A stretch of DNA of 64,000 bases from Streptomyces sp. NRRL F-5727 (lineage in GTDB: Bacteria > Actinomycetota > Actinomycetes > Streptomycetales > Streptomycetaceae), in NCBI RefSeq assembly GCF_000719555.1, contig NZ_JOGX01000047.1:28521-92520 (forward strand). Direction: 5' to 3'. Under the pieces are notes generated by a model that saw only the letters and a list, made by a program, of their open reading frames with translations, was not told the DNA's origin and ran no database searches. Below are positions 52,640-60,898 of this stretch, piece by piece. The position numbers and the translations under genes were made by a program. Numbering within the stretch: position 1 is the first letter of the stretch; each line of letters opens with the position of its first letter.

Positions 52640-53829
52640 CAGACGATGCCGAGGTCGAGCATGCGGATGGCGTTGCCGCGCATCAGCTTGTAGACGGTCT
52701 CGTCGTCGAGGCCCTGGACGTGGTCGAGGGCGACCTCCTTGGTGTGCGGGAAGGTGGAGTCGACGTGCGGGTAGTCGGTCTCGAAGGTGGCGTTGTCGCG
52801 GCCGACCACGTCCAGCGAGGCGATGCCGTGCTTGTCGCGGAAGAAGCAGCAGAAGATCTGCCGGTAGTAGTAGGTGGACGGCGGTTCGGGGATGAGGTCG
52901 CGGACCCCGCCCCAGGCGCGGTGCTCCTCCCACACGTCGTCGGCGCGCTCCAGGGCGTACGGGATCCAGCCCATCTGGCCCTCGCTGTAGGCGAGCTTCA
53001 GCCGGGGGTACTTCACCAGGACCCCGCTGAAGAGGAAGTCCATCATCGAGGCCATCGCGTTGTTGAAGCTGAGGCTGGCCTGGACGGCGGGCGGGGCGTC
53101 GGGGGACGCGGCCGGCATCTGGCTGCTGGAGCCGATGTGCATGTTGACGACGGTGCCGGTCTCCTGGCAGACGGCGAAGAACGGGTCCCAGTAGCCGGAG
53201 TGGATCGACGGCAGCCCCAGGTGGGTGGGGATCTCGGAGAAGGTCACCGCCTTCACCCCGCGGGCGGCGTTGCGGCGGATCTCGGCGACGGCGAGGTCGA
53301 TGTCCCAGAGCGGGATGATGCAGAGCGGGATGAGGCGGCCGGCGCTGTCGCCGCACCACTCCTCGACCATCCAGTCGTTGTACGCGCGCACGCACGCGAG
53401 GGCGACCTCCTTGTCGTGCGCCTCGGCGAAGGTCTGCCCGCAGAAGCGGGGGAAGGTGGGGAAGCAGAGCGACGCCTCGACGTGGTTGAGGTCCATGTCG
53501 GCGAGGCGGGCCTTCGGGTCCCAGCAGCCGCGGCGCATCTCGTCGCGGGTGATGCCCTCCAGGGTCATGTCGTCCCGGTCGAAGCCGACGGCCGCGATGT
53601 TCCGCTTGTACGGAAACTTGAGGTCCTCGTAGATCCACCAGTCGGTGGGCGGGCCGTCGGGGTCCATGGTGATCTGGTACTTCCCGCCGACGTAGGCGAG
53701 CTCGCCGATGCCGGCGGTGAGCGCCCGCGGGCCCCGGTCGCGGTACTTCGCGGGGAGCCAGGTGTCGAAGAGGTGGGCGGGTTCGATCACGTGGTCGTCG
53801 ACGCTGATGATGCGGGGCAGTTCGGTCAT
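52639..53829 (-). CDS. Amidohydrolase family (TIM-barrel metal-dependent) protein
   Basis: A 396-aa protein of the amidohydrolase-2 group (ACMSD/OHCU-decarboxylase-like). It begins with the group's typical PRIISVDDHVIEPAHLFDTWLP; later metal-site regions are SLCFPTFPRF, TVVNMHIGSSS, YSEGQMGWIPY and FETDYPHVDSTFP, where H and D ligands are expected. Members of this group sit in CoA-ester and steroid-like degradation clusters of actinobacteria and may hydrolyse C-C or ring bonds. It leads an operon with two acyl-CoA dehydrogenases. Operator E lies 15 bp from the start codon. Confidence 0.9.
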   Translation of the reverse strand: MTELPRIISVDDHVIEPAHLFDTWLPAKYRDRGPRALTAGIGELAYVGGKYQITMDPDGPPTDWWIYEDLKFPYKRNIAAVGFDRDDMTLEGITRDEMRRGCWDPKARLADMDLNHVEASLCFPTFPRFCGQTFAEAHDKEVALACVRAYNDWMVEEWCGDSAGRLIPLCIIPLWDIDLAVAEIRRNAARGVKAVTFSEIPTHLGLPSIHSGYWDPFFAVCQETGTVVNMHIGSSSQMPAASPDAPPAVQASLSFNNAMASMMDFLFSGVLVKYPRLKLAYSEGQMGWIPYALERADDVWEEHRAWGGVRDLIPEPPSTYYYRQIFCCFFRDKHGIASLDVVGRDNATFETDYPHVDSTFPHTKEVALDHVQGLDDETVYKLMRGNAIRMLDLGIV

Positions 53830-53843
53830 GACCCCTCCAGTTA

Positions 53844-53860
53844 TCTGATGGATCGTCAGA
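53844..53860. promoter_or_regulatory. Operator E: TCTGATG-GAT-CGTCAGA
   Basis: A palindrome of the common family, one base off in the left arm, 15 bp before the amidohydrolase start codon and thus overlapping its promoter or leader. Confidence 0.7.
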
Positions 53861-53930
53861 TCCCGATGAGGCCAGGCTAGCCCCAGGGGTCTGGACCGAC
53901 AAGGACCGGCCCTCTACGCTCTCCGCACGA

Positions 53931-53947
53931 TCTGACGGGCAGTCAGA
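53931..53947. promoter_or_regulatory. Operator F: TCTGACG-GGC-AGTCAGA
   Basis: A palindrome of the common family, one base off in the right arm, 38 bp before the acyl-CoA ligase start and 71 bp beyond operator E in the same divergent promoter region. Confidence 0.7.
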
Positions 53948-53984
53948 AGAGCCGTCGGAGATCCCGCACGGAATGGAGGCCCCG

Positions 53985-55556
53985 GTGACCTCGGACGAAG
54001 CGACGTCGAACGATGCGACCTCGACCGAAGCGACCTCGACCGGAACCGCACAGGCCCTGGCGCTGGGCGAGTCCCGCACCCTGTGGGAGCTCGTCGAGCG
54101 CCGCGCCGGCCTCACCCCCGACCGGCCCGTCCTCCTCCAGGGCGACCGCGTCCTCACCTTCGGCGGGCTGCGCGACCGCGCCGAGCGCTGCGCCGCCGGG
54201 CTGTACGGCATGGGCGTCCGGCCCGGCACCGTCGTCGCCTGGCAGCTTCCCACCCGGATCGAGACGGCCGTGCTCTCCTTCGCGCTCGCCCGCCTCGGCG
54301 CCGTCCAGACCCCCGTCATCCCCTTCTACCGGGACAAGGAGGTCGGCTTCGCGCTGCGCGAGTCCCGCGCCGAGTACGTCGCCGTCCCCGGCGTCTGGCG
54401 CGGCTTCGACCACACCGCGATGGTCCGGCGGCTCGGCGCGCGCGGGATCTTCCAGGCGTACGACCCCGCGGACCTCCCCGACGGCGACCCGGCCGTCCTC
54501 CCCCCGCCGCCCGCCTCCGGCACCGACGTCCGCTGGATCTACTGGACCTCCGGCACCACCTCCGACCCCAAGGGCGTCCTGCACACCGACCGCTCCCTGC
54601 TCGCCGGCGGCGCCTGCCTCGCCCACGCGCTGCGCCTCACCGCCGCCGACGTCGGCTCCATGGCCTTCCCGTACGCCCACATCGCCGGGCCCGACTACAC
54701 GGTGATGCTGCTGCTGTACGGCTTCCCCGCCGTGATGCTCGAACAGTTCGCGCTGCCCGACTCGCTGGCCGAGTACCGCCGGCACGGCGTCACCGTCGCC
54801 GGCGGCTCCACCGCCTTCTACTCGATGTTCCTCGCCGAACAGCGCAAGAACCCCGGCGAACCCGTCATCCCCACCCTGCGGCTGCTCGCCGGCGGCGGCG
54901 CACCCAAGCCGCCCGAGCTCTACCACGCGGTCCGCAAGGAGCTGGGCTGCCAGCTCACCCACGGCTACGGCATGACCGAGGTCCCCATGATCACCATGGG
55001 CGACCCGGAGGACACCGCCGACAACCTCGCCACCACCGAGGGCCGGCCGCCCGCCGCCATGGAGATCCGCGTCGCCGACGACGGCGGGATACGGCTCCGG
55101 GGCGAGGCCGTCTGCCAGGGCTACCTCGACCCGGCGCAGACCGCCGCCGCCTTCGACGAGGACGGCTTCCTCATCACCGGCGACGTCGGCCGGCTCACGC
55201 CCAGCGGCCACCTCGTCCTCACCGGCCGGGTGAAGGACATCATCATCCGCAAGGGCGAGAACATCTCGGCCAAGGAGATCGAAGACCTGCTCCACGAGCA
55301 CCCGGCCGTCGGCGACGCCGCCGTCATCGGCCTCCCGGACGCCGAGCGCGGCGAACGGGTCTGCGCCGTCGTCGAACAGCCGCCGGGCGCCCCGCCGCTG
55401 ACCCTGCCGGACCTCACCGCCTTCCTGCGCGCGGCCGGGCTCTCCGTCCACAAGCTGCCGGAGCAGCTGGAGGTGGTGGACGCCCTGCCGCGCAACGAGA
55501 CGCTGCGGAAGGTCCTCAAGTACAAGCTCAGGGAGCGGTTCGGGGCAGCGGGGTAG
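53985..55556 (+). CDS. AMP-forming acyl-CoA ligase (cyclohexanecarboxylate--CoA ligase-like)
   Basis: A 523-aa ANL-superfamily ligase. P-loop IYWTSGTTSDPKGVLHTD, adenine motif HGYGMTEVPMITMG, LITGDVGRL, hinge GRVKDIIIRKGENISAKEIEDLLHEHP, and catalytic-lysine region RNETLRKVLKYKLRE. It activates a carboxylic acid to its CoA ester; resemblance to cyclohexanecarboxylate or medium-chain ligases is by pattern only. GTG 53985 has a GGAGG site at the right distance; ATG 53973 is an alternative. It is divergent from the amidohydrolase operon and begins the likely pathway. Its 3' end overlaps the STAS gene by 29 bp. Confidence 0.92.
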   Translation: MTSDEATSNDATSTEATSTGTAQALALGESRTLWELVERRAGLTPDRPVLLQGDRVLTFGGLRDRAERCAAGLYGMGVRPGTVVAWQLPTRIETAVLSFALARLGAVQTPVIPFYRDKEVGFALRESRAEYVAVPGVWRGFDHTAMVRRLGARGIFQAYDPADLPDGDPAVLPPPPASGTDVRWIYWTSGTTSDPKGVLHTDRSLLAGGACLAHALRLTAADVGSMAFPYAHIAGPDYTVMLLLYGFPAVMLEQFALPDSLAEYRRHGVTVAGGSTAFYSMFLAEQRKNPGEPVIPTLRLLAGGGAPKPPELYHAVRKELGCQLTHGYGMTEVPMITMGDPEDTADNLATTEGRPPAAMEIRVADDGGIRLRGEAVCQGYLDPAQTAAAFDEDGFLITGDVGRLTPSGHLVLTGRVKDIIIRKGENISAKEIEDLLHEHPAVGDAAVIGLPDAERGERVCAVVEQPPGAPPLTLPDLTAFLRAAGLSVHKLPEQLEVVDALPRNETLRKVLKYKLRERFGAAG

Positions 55557-55977
55557 GGCGCGGCAGCGGGGCGGACGCGTCCGGCCCGGAGCGGGGCGCC
55601 GGCACCGGCGGCGCGGCGGGCGCCGCACCGGCCAGGGCCGCCGGCACGTCCTCGTACACCTCGAAGAGGCGGGTCACCCCGAGCGCGGAGAAGACCCGGG
55701 TCACATGGCCCTGACTCTCCTCCGCCTCGGGCAGCACCAGCCGCAGCCGTCCGCCGCAGGAGCGCAGCAGCCGGCGGGCGGCGACGAGCACGCCGATGCC
55801 GCTGGAGTCGCAGAACCGCACCCCGGACAGGTCGACGACGAGGTCGTGCCGCCCGGCGGCGACGGCGTCGTGCACCCGCCGCCGTATCTCCGGCGAGGTC
55901 ACCAGGTCCAGCTCGCCGCGCAGGCGCAGCACCGTCCATGCGCCGTGGTCGTCCTCGTCGGCCTCGATCGTCGTCAC
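55528..55977 (-). CDS. STAS-domain anti-sigma factor antagonist
   Basis: 149 aa. The STAS domain (about 1-110) reads AWTVLRLRGELDLVTSPEIRRRV, then LVVDLSGVRFCDSSGIGVLVAARR, with the phosphorylatable serine in DSSGIG. A Pro/Ala tail of about 35 residues follows. It would bind a GHKL anti-sigma factor when unphosphorylated, for example the RsbW-like protein at 49862 or another elsewhere. GTG start at 55977. It is divergent from the sigma factor gene at 56174, which supports a role in sigma control. Confidence 0.92.
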   Translation of the reverse strand: MTTIEADEDDHGAWTVLRLRGELDLVTSPEIRRRVHDAVAAGRHDLVVDLSGVRFCDSSGIGVLVAARRLLRSCGGRLRLVLPEAEESQGHVTRVFSALGVTRLFEVYEDVPAALAGAAPAAPPVPAPRSGPDASAPLPRPTPLPRTAP

Positions 55978-56173
55978 GGACGGGCGCCTGCCCCGGGGCG
56001 TCCGGCCGAAACCCCCCGCGCCGGGTATGACGCTTTCCTTACCATCCGCTCCCCCGTGAACGGCGCACTTGCGGCAAACCTGCGTGCGTTGTCGGCCGGT
56101 CGCATTAGTTTGGGGTGGACGGACCGTCCGACAGTCCGGGGACCGGCGGCGCAGCGGAAGGTGGAGGGCTCGG

Positions 56174-56752
56174 ATGGCGAACGACACACCACCGCGCTGG
56201 GACCGCAGGATGCAGCAGCGGCTCGCGCGCGGCGAGGCCGCCGCCCTCGGCGAGCTGTACGACCGCTTCGCCTCGCTCGTGCACAGCCTGGCCCACCGGG
56301 TCCTCGACGACGACCAGGCCGCCGACCAGGTCACCCGCGAGGTCTTCCTCGCCATCTGGGAGAACCCCGAGGCGTACGACCCCCGGCAGGGCAACCTGCG
56401 CTCCTGGGTGGCCCGGCTGACCCAGCGCCAGGCCGTGAACCGGCTGCGGCAGACCGAGGCGACGGCGTACGCGGAGACCGGCGTCGGCTCGGCGGAGGAG
56501 CTGGAGGCCAAGGTGCGCCGGGCCTCCGCCGCCGCCCGCGCCGACTACATCGTCACCTCCATGCCGGCCCCGCTCCGCAAGGCGCTCGAACTGGCGTACT
56601 TCCAGCGGCGGGACTACCGCCAGACCGCCGCCGACCTGTCGATCAGCCACGAGGAGGCGCGGCGCCGGCTCCGCCTCGGGCTCCAGCTGCTGTCCACGGC
56701 GAACACCCGGCCGCTCGACGGGCCGCCGGGCGGCTACGGGCGGGCGCGGTGA
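56174..56752 (+). CDS. ECF-type RNA polymerase sigma factor
   Basis: 192 aa. Region 2 (LARGEAAALGELYDRFASLVHSLAHRVLDDDQAADQVTREVFLAIWENPEAYDPRQGNLRSWV) and region 4 (PAPLRKALELAYFQRRDYRQTAADLSISHEEARRRLRLGLQLL) are clear. The DQVTREVF word and the weak SISHEEAR helix are those of the SigK/SigL-like ECF group paired with zinc-finger anti-sigma factors. ATG with GGAGGG. Its stop overlaps the GTG of the next gene (GTGA), which encodes that anti-sigma candidate. A STAS gene is divergent. Confidence 0.92.
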   Translation: MANDTPPRWDRRMQQRLARGEAAALGELYDRFASLVHSLAHRVLDDDQAADQVTREVFLAIWENPEAYDPRQGNLRSWVARLTQRQAVNRLRQTEATAYAETGVGSAEELEAKVRRASAAARADYIVTSMPAPLRKALELAYFQRRDYRQTAADLSISHEEARRRLRLGLQLLSTANTRPLDGPPGGYGRAR

Positions 56753-57951
56753 CGGGGGCGAACGGCGAGGACGACGACCTCGCACGCGCCGCCCGGATAC
56801 CGGGCCCACGGGAGGCCGCCGACGACCACGCGGACCTGTCGCCGCCCCTCGCGCTCTCCCACACGGTGCTCAAGTCCCTGCTCGGGGCCTGGGCACTGTC
56901 GGCGTGTTCGGCCGCGGAGACCCGGGCCGTCGAGGACCACCTGACCGTGTGCGCGCCGTGCGCCGACGAGGCGCTGCGACTGCGGGACGCGGTGACGCTG
57001 CTGCACGAGGACCGGGACCTGGACCTCGACCCGCTGCTGCGGTCGCGGGTCCTGGAGAACTGCCTGGGCCGGCGGCCCGCCCGCATCCCCGTGCCCGCCT
57101 GGGCGACCCCGTACGACGCGGAGACCGCCCGGCTGGACGCGCTGCTGCGGGACATCGGCGAGTCCGAGTGGCACGCGCCGGTCCGGCTCAAGTGGTACGA
57201 GGACGACCGGCTGGTGCGGCGGAAGTCGACCGTCGCCGGGGTGATCGGCCACCTCCTCGCCGTGGACGGCCTGGTGTCCGGCGCGCTCGGCCTCGACGAC
57301 CCGCTCGGCCCCGACGTGCCGGAGCTGTCGCCGACCGAGCGGACGGAGGCGTTCTGGGACTCCCTGGACCGCCCGCCCAACCGGTCGCTGCGCGAACCGT
57401 GGCGGGACCAGAGCCACGCGCTCGTGCGGACGGTGTCGTTCGCGGGCCGCGGCGTCTCCGACCTCACGGTCACCTACGGCGACTTCGCGCTCCCCCTGAA
57501 GGACGCGCTCATCGAGCGGGCCTTCGAGTGCTGGCTCCACGCGGACGACATCGCGAACGCGGTGGCCTATCCGTACGACCCGCCGAGCGGGCCGCACCTC
57601 CACGGCATGATCGACCTCGCGGCCCGACTCCTCCCGGCGGCGGTCGCCCACCGCCGCCGCACCGGCCGCGCGGCCCCGGCCCGCCACCTGGTCACCGCGG
57701 GCGCCCCCGGCCGCTCGCTCCACCTGGAGGTGGAGGGCGCGGGCGGCGGCCACTGGTACATCGCGCTGGACTCCCCGGCCGCCCTCGGCTCCCCCGACCA
57801 CGTCGTGGCCCAGGTCGCCATGGACGGCGTCGAGTTCTGCCAGCTGCTGGCGGGGCACATCTCGCCGCAGGAGGCGGCGGCGGGCCAGGACGGCGACCGA
57901 GAAGCCATCCAGGACGTCCTCTCGGCCGCCGCCTCCCTGAGCCGCCTCTGA
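56749..57951 (+). CDS. Zinc-finger anti-sigma factor fused to a mycothiol-dependent maleylpyruvate isomerase-like domain
   Basis: 400 aa. Residues about 35-85 form an anti-sigma zinc finger with HxxxCxxC (DHLTVCAPCADEALRLRD). After a linker comes an MDMPI_N / DinB-like helical bundle (about 120-290: LLRDIGESEWHAPVRLKWYEDDRLVRRKSTVAGVIGHLLAVDGLV, ECWLHADDIANAV), then a C-terminal domain (ARHLVTAGAPGRSLHLEVEGAGGGHWYIALD). Coupled by a 4-bp overlap to the ECF sigma gene. It should bind that sigma factor and release it on a thiol/redox or metal signal; the isomerase-like fold suggests mycothiol as ligand. This last step is inference. Confidence 0.85.
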   Translation: MTGANGEDDDLARAARIPGPREAADDHADLSPPLALSHTVLKSLLGAWALSACSAAETRAVEDHLTVCAPCADEALRLRDAVTLLHEDRDLDLDPLLRSRVLENCLGRRPARIPVPAWATPYDAETARLDALLRDIGESEWHAPVRLKWYEDDRLVRRKSTVAGVIGHLLAVDGLVSGALGLDDPLGPDVPELSPTERTEAFWDSLDRPPNRSLREPWRDQSHALVRTVSFAGRGVSDLTVTYGDFALPLKDALIERAFECWLHADDIANAVAYPYDPPSGPHLHGMIDLAARLLPAAVAHRRRTGRAAPARHLVTAGAPGRSLHLEVEGAGGGHWYIALDSPAALGSPDHVVAQVAMDGVEFCQLLAGHISPQEAAAGQDGDREAIQDVLSAAASLSRL

Positions 57952-57979
57952 CCCCACGCCGGGCGGCACCTTCTGGTGG

Positions 57980-58004
57980 CCCTCCGTGCGGGCAGGCGTT
58001 CCGC
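57980..58004. repeat. Solo copy of the CCCTCCGTGYGGGCAGGCGTTCCGC repeat core
   Basis: A 25-bp match, with one variable base, to the repeats at 4508-4537, more than 50 kb away. It lies in the 79 bp between the anti-sigma candidate and purU (converging genes). It shows that the word belongs to a dispersed intergenic family. Confidence 0.7.
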
Positions 58005-58030
58005 TGGGCGGTGGCGCGGCGCCGCGTGGG

Positions 58031-58882
58031 TTACGCGAAGACGACCGTGCGGCGGCCGTTCAGGAGGATGCGGCGTTCGGCGTGCCATTTGACCGCGCGG
58101 GCCAGCGCCTGGCACTCGACGTCGCGCCCGATCGCGACGAGCTGGTCGGGAGTGACCTCGTGGCCCACCCGCTCGACCTCCTGCTCGATGATCGGCCCCT
58201 CGTCGAGGTCCGCCGTCACGTAGTGCGCCGTCGCCCCGATCAGCTTCACGCCGCGCGCGTGCGCCTGGTGGTACGGCTTGGCGCCCTTGAAGCTCGGGAG
58301 GAAGGAGTGGTGGATGTTGATGATCCGGCCGGAGAGCGCCTTGCAGAGGTCGTCCGACAGGACCTGCATGTAGCGGGCGAGGACGACCAGCTCGACGTTC
58401 TCGTCCTCGACGAGCGCCAGCAGCTCCCCCTCCGCCGCCGGCTTGGTCTCCTTCGTGACGGGGATGTGCCGGAAGGGGATGTCGTACGAGGCGACGAGCT
58501 CCGCGAAGTCGGTGTGGTTGGAGACGACGGCGACGATCTCGACCGGCAGCGCCCCGATGGAGGACCGGAAGAGCAGGTCGTTCAGACAGTGGCCGAACTT
58601 CGAGACCATCAGCACGACCCGCATGCGCTCGTCGGCGCGGTGGATCTGCCAGTCCATCTGGAAGGAGTCGCCCACCGCCGCGAAGCTCGCCCGCAGCTTC
58701 TCCACGGTCACCGGCGCCTCGGCCGAGAAGTGGACCCGCATGAAGAAGAGACCGGTGTCCCGGTCTCCGAACTGCTGACTGTCCTCGATGTTGCATCCGG
58801 TGATGAAGAGGTAGCTCGACACTGCGTGCACGATGCCCTGTTTGTCCGGGCACGAGATGGTGAGCACATACTGGTCAGTCAT
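58031..58882 (-). CDS. purU: Formyltetrahydrofolate deformylase
   Basis: PurU (283 aa) hydrolyses 10-formyltetrahydrofolate to formate and tetrahydrofolate, balancing one-carbon pools. N-terminal ACT-like domain (YVLTISCPDKQGIVHAVSSYL, about 1-80) and a formyltransferase-type hydrolase domain with MVSKFGHCLNDLLFR, VVLARYMQVLS, INIHHSFLPSFKGAKPYHQA (catalytic Asn/His) and TADLDEGPIIEQ (catalytic Asp). Length is normal. ATG start at 58882, no strong ribosome site. It is a stand-alone leftward gene, 58 bp from the next gene. Confidence 0.97.
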   Translation of the reverse strand: MTDQYVLTISCPDKQGIVHAVSSYLFITGCNIEDSQQFGDRDTGLFFMRVHFSAEAPVTVEKLRASFAAVGDSFQMDWQIHRADERMRVVLMVSKFGHCLNDLLFRSSIGALPVEIVAVVSNHTDFAELVASYDIPFRHIPVTKETKPAAEGELLALVEDENVELVVLARYMQVLSDDLCKALSGRIINIHHSFLPSFKGAKPYHQAHARGVKLIGATAHYVTADLDEGPIIEQEVERVGHEVTPDQLVAIGRDVECQALARAVKWHAERRILLNGRRTVVFA

Positions 58883-58940
58883 CCGGACAGCGTGCCACAC
58901 CGCGCCGCCCGGTCCGTACCTCCGTCCGTCCAGCGGACCG

Positions 58941-59444
58941 TCACGCGCGCGTGAGGATGCTGAGGACGTCCAGGGAGCGCGGCGGCGCGTCCGGGTCGTC
59001 CCCGTCGGCGGTCGCGAGCCGTACGTGCGCCTCGCGCGCCGCGTGGACGGCCTCGGGCCAGCCGGGGTGCTCCTGGTAGGCGGAGAAGGGCGCGTCGGGC
59101 CCGACCTGGTGGAGGATCCGCAGGACGCGCAGGACGGCGAGGTCGACGAGCTGGGCCTCGGCGGAGTCCCGGAAGATCGCGCCGACGTAGCGCTCGGCGG
59201 ACCAGTTGTCGAGCCAGGTGTCCTCGACGAGCCGGTAGACGGCGTCGGTGACGTCCCCGTACCCCTCCTGGCCGGCGAGCCAGACGGACCGGTGGAACCC
59301 GGGATCGGAGAGCATGTGCAGCGCCGAGCGCACATTGGTGCGCCAGCGCCACCACGGCATGTCGTTGAGCGGCATGCCGCCCATGGTGGAGGAGCGACGG
59401 CCGCGACGGGAAGAGTTAACCGGACCGGGGACGGAACTGGACAT
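58941..59444 (-). CDS. Conserved streptomycete protein of unknown function
   Basis: 167 aa. The core MPLNDMPWWRWRTNVRSALHMLSDPGFHRSVWLAG and the segment YRLVEDTWLDNWSAERYVGAIFRDS, then EAQLVDLAVLRVLRILHQVGPDAPFSAYQEHPGWP, read as a Trp-rich helical protein. I do not know the family's function. ATG 59444 is preceded by TACGAT (59451-59456 on this strand) ending 6 bases away, which suits leaderless translation; ATG 59375 (MPLND) is an alternative. It lies just upstream of purU on the same strand but 58 bp apart. Confidence 0.75.
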   Translation of the reverse strand: MSSSVPGPVNSSRRGRRSSTMGGMPLNDMPWWRWRTNVRSALHMLSDPGFHRSVWLAGQEGYGDVTDAVYRLVEDTWLDNWSAERYVGAIFRDSAEAQLVDLAVLRVLRILHQVGPDAPFSAYQEHPGWPEAVHAAREAHVRLATADGDDPDAPPRSLDVLSILTRA

Positions 59445-59587
59445 CGCTCGATCGTACGGTTCCCCACCGACAAGCGGACTCGGCCCCTCCCCTTAGCGGC
59501 CCCGACCCCCGTAATTCACCTCCCCGTCACCCACCGTTGAACGCCGCACACTCCCGCGTTACCCCTGGGCCGGAATCGTGCGTGCTC

Positions 59588-60874
59588 ATGACCGGTAGGC
59601 GACTGTCCTCACTCCTCGCGTCCGTCACCGCCGCGGCGGCCGGCGCGTCGATCCTCACCGGGTGTGGCGTGCTCCCTGGTGCCACGGGGGGCTCCAGGGA
59701 GCCCGTCACGGTGATGACCTGGGCTCCTGACCAGACCCGTGCGACCAACATGCCCGGTATGCCCGCCATGGCCCAGGCGTACGCGCGCTGGGTGAACTCC
59801 CAGGGCGGCATCGACGGGCACGAACTGCGCGTCCTCACCTGCAACGAACAGAACACCCCGGCCGGCGCCGCCGCGTGCGCCCGCCGCGCGGTCCGCGAGA
59901 ACGCGGTCGCCGTCGTGGGCTCGTACAGCCAGAACGGCCGGGCCTTCATGGCCCCGCTGGAAGCGGCCGGCATCCCGTACATCGGCGGCTACGGCCTCAC
60001 CGACGACGAGTTCACCAGCCACCTCTCGTACCCCGTCAACGGCGGCCTCGCCGCCCTCATCGCCGGGCACGGCATGCAGCTCGCCGAGTCCTGCCGCAAG
60101 GTGTCGCTGGTCCGCCCCGACACCCTCGCCGGCGACCGGCTGCCCAAGCTCCTCGACGCGGGCCTGAAGAAGGCCAGCAAGCGCGGCGCCGTCGACATCC
60201 CGGCCGTCGAGGACGCCACCGAGTACACCGAGCAGGCCGCCAGCGCCCGCGACAAGGCGGGCACCGAGGACGGCTGCGTCGCCGCCGTGCTCGGCGAGCG
60301 GACCCAGACCTTCTTCGACTCCTTCCGCCGCCTGCCGAAGGCCACCGGCGGCGCCCAGGAGACGGACGGCGAGGGCGACGCCGAGACCGTGCGGATCTCC
60401 TCCGTCCTCGGCAGCGTCGGCCAGCCCGTCATCGACCGCACCGGCGGCGCCCGCAGCCCCTTCGAGGGCGCGTACGTCACCGGCTGGTACCCGGAGGCGG
60501 ACGACAAGAGCTGGGAACCGATGCGGAAGGTCATCCGGGAGCACGCCTTCGCCGACAACCGGGTCGACCCGACCGACACCGGCGTGCAGACCACCTGGAT
60601 CGCCTACACCGTCCTCAAGGAGGTCATCGAGTCCCTCGACAAGGACACGATCACCTCCTCCCGCATCGCCGAGGCCCTCGACCGGGGTGCCCAGGTGGAC
60701 ACCGGCGGCCTCACCCCGAAGCTGCGCTGGATGTACGAGGACCTGCTCGGCGCCCCGGACTTCCCCCGGATCGTCAATCACGAGGTGACGTTCCAGGTGG
60801 TCCGGAAGGGCCGGCTCGTCGCCCAGAAGCCCGGCTTCGTCGACGTCGGCCCCACCGTCAGCAGCGGCGGCTGA
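59588..60874 (+). CDS. Lipoprotein ABC-type substrate-binding protein (branched-chain amino acid type)
   Basis: 428 aa. Start MTGRRLSSLLASVTAAAAGASILTGCG gives a clean signal peptide and lipobox (ILTGC). The mature part is a Leu/Ile/Val-binding-type bilobal fold: MAQAYARWVNSQGGIDGHELRVLTCNEQNTP, AVRENAVAVVGSYSQNGRAFMAPLEAAGIPYIGGYG, FEGAYVTGWYPEADD, TGVQTTWIAYTVLKEVIE. No permease or ATPase genes adjoin it, so it may be an orphan receptor or sensor rather than a transport component. An upstream in-frame ATG (59537) would spoil the signal peptide. Confidence 0.87.
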   Translation: MTGRRLSSLLASVTAAAAGASILTGCGVLPGATGGSREPVTVMTWAPDQTRATNMPGMPAMAQAYARWVNSQGGIDGHELRVLTCNEQNTPAGAAACARRAVRENAVAVVGSYSQNGRAFMAPLEAAGIPYIGGYGLTDDEFTSHLSYPVNGGLAALIAGHGMQLAESCRKVSLVRPDTLAGDRLPKLLDAGLKKASKRGAVDIPAVEDATEYTEQAASARDKAGTEDGCVAAVLGERTQTFFDSFRRLPKATGGAQETDGEGDAETVRISSVLGSVGQPVIDRTGGARSPFEGAYVTGWYPEADDKSWEPMRKVIREHAFADNRVDPTDTGVQTTWIAYTVLKEVIESLDKDTITSSRIAEALDRGAQVDTGGLTPKLRWMYEDLLGAPDFPRIVNHEVTFQVVRKGRLVAQKPGFVDVGPTVSSGG

Positions 60875-60898
60875 CCCGCCCGGTCCGCCGCCCGGCCG

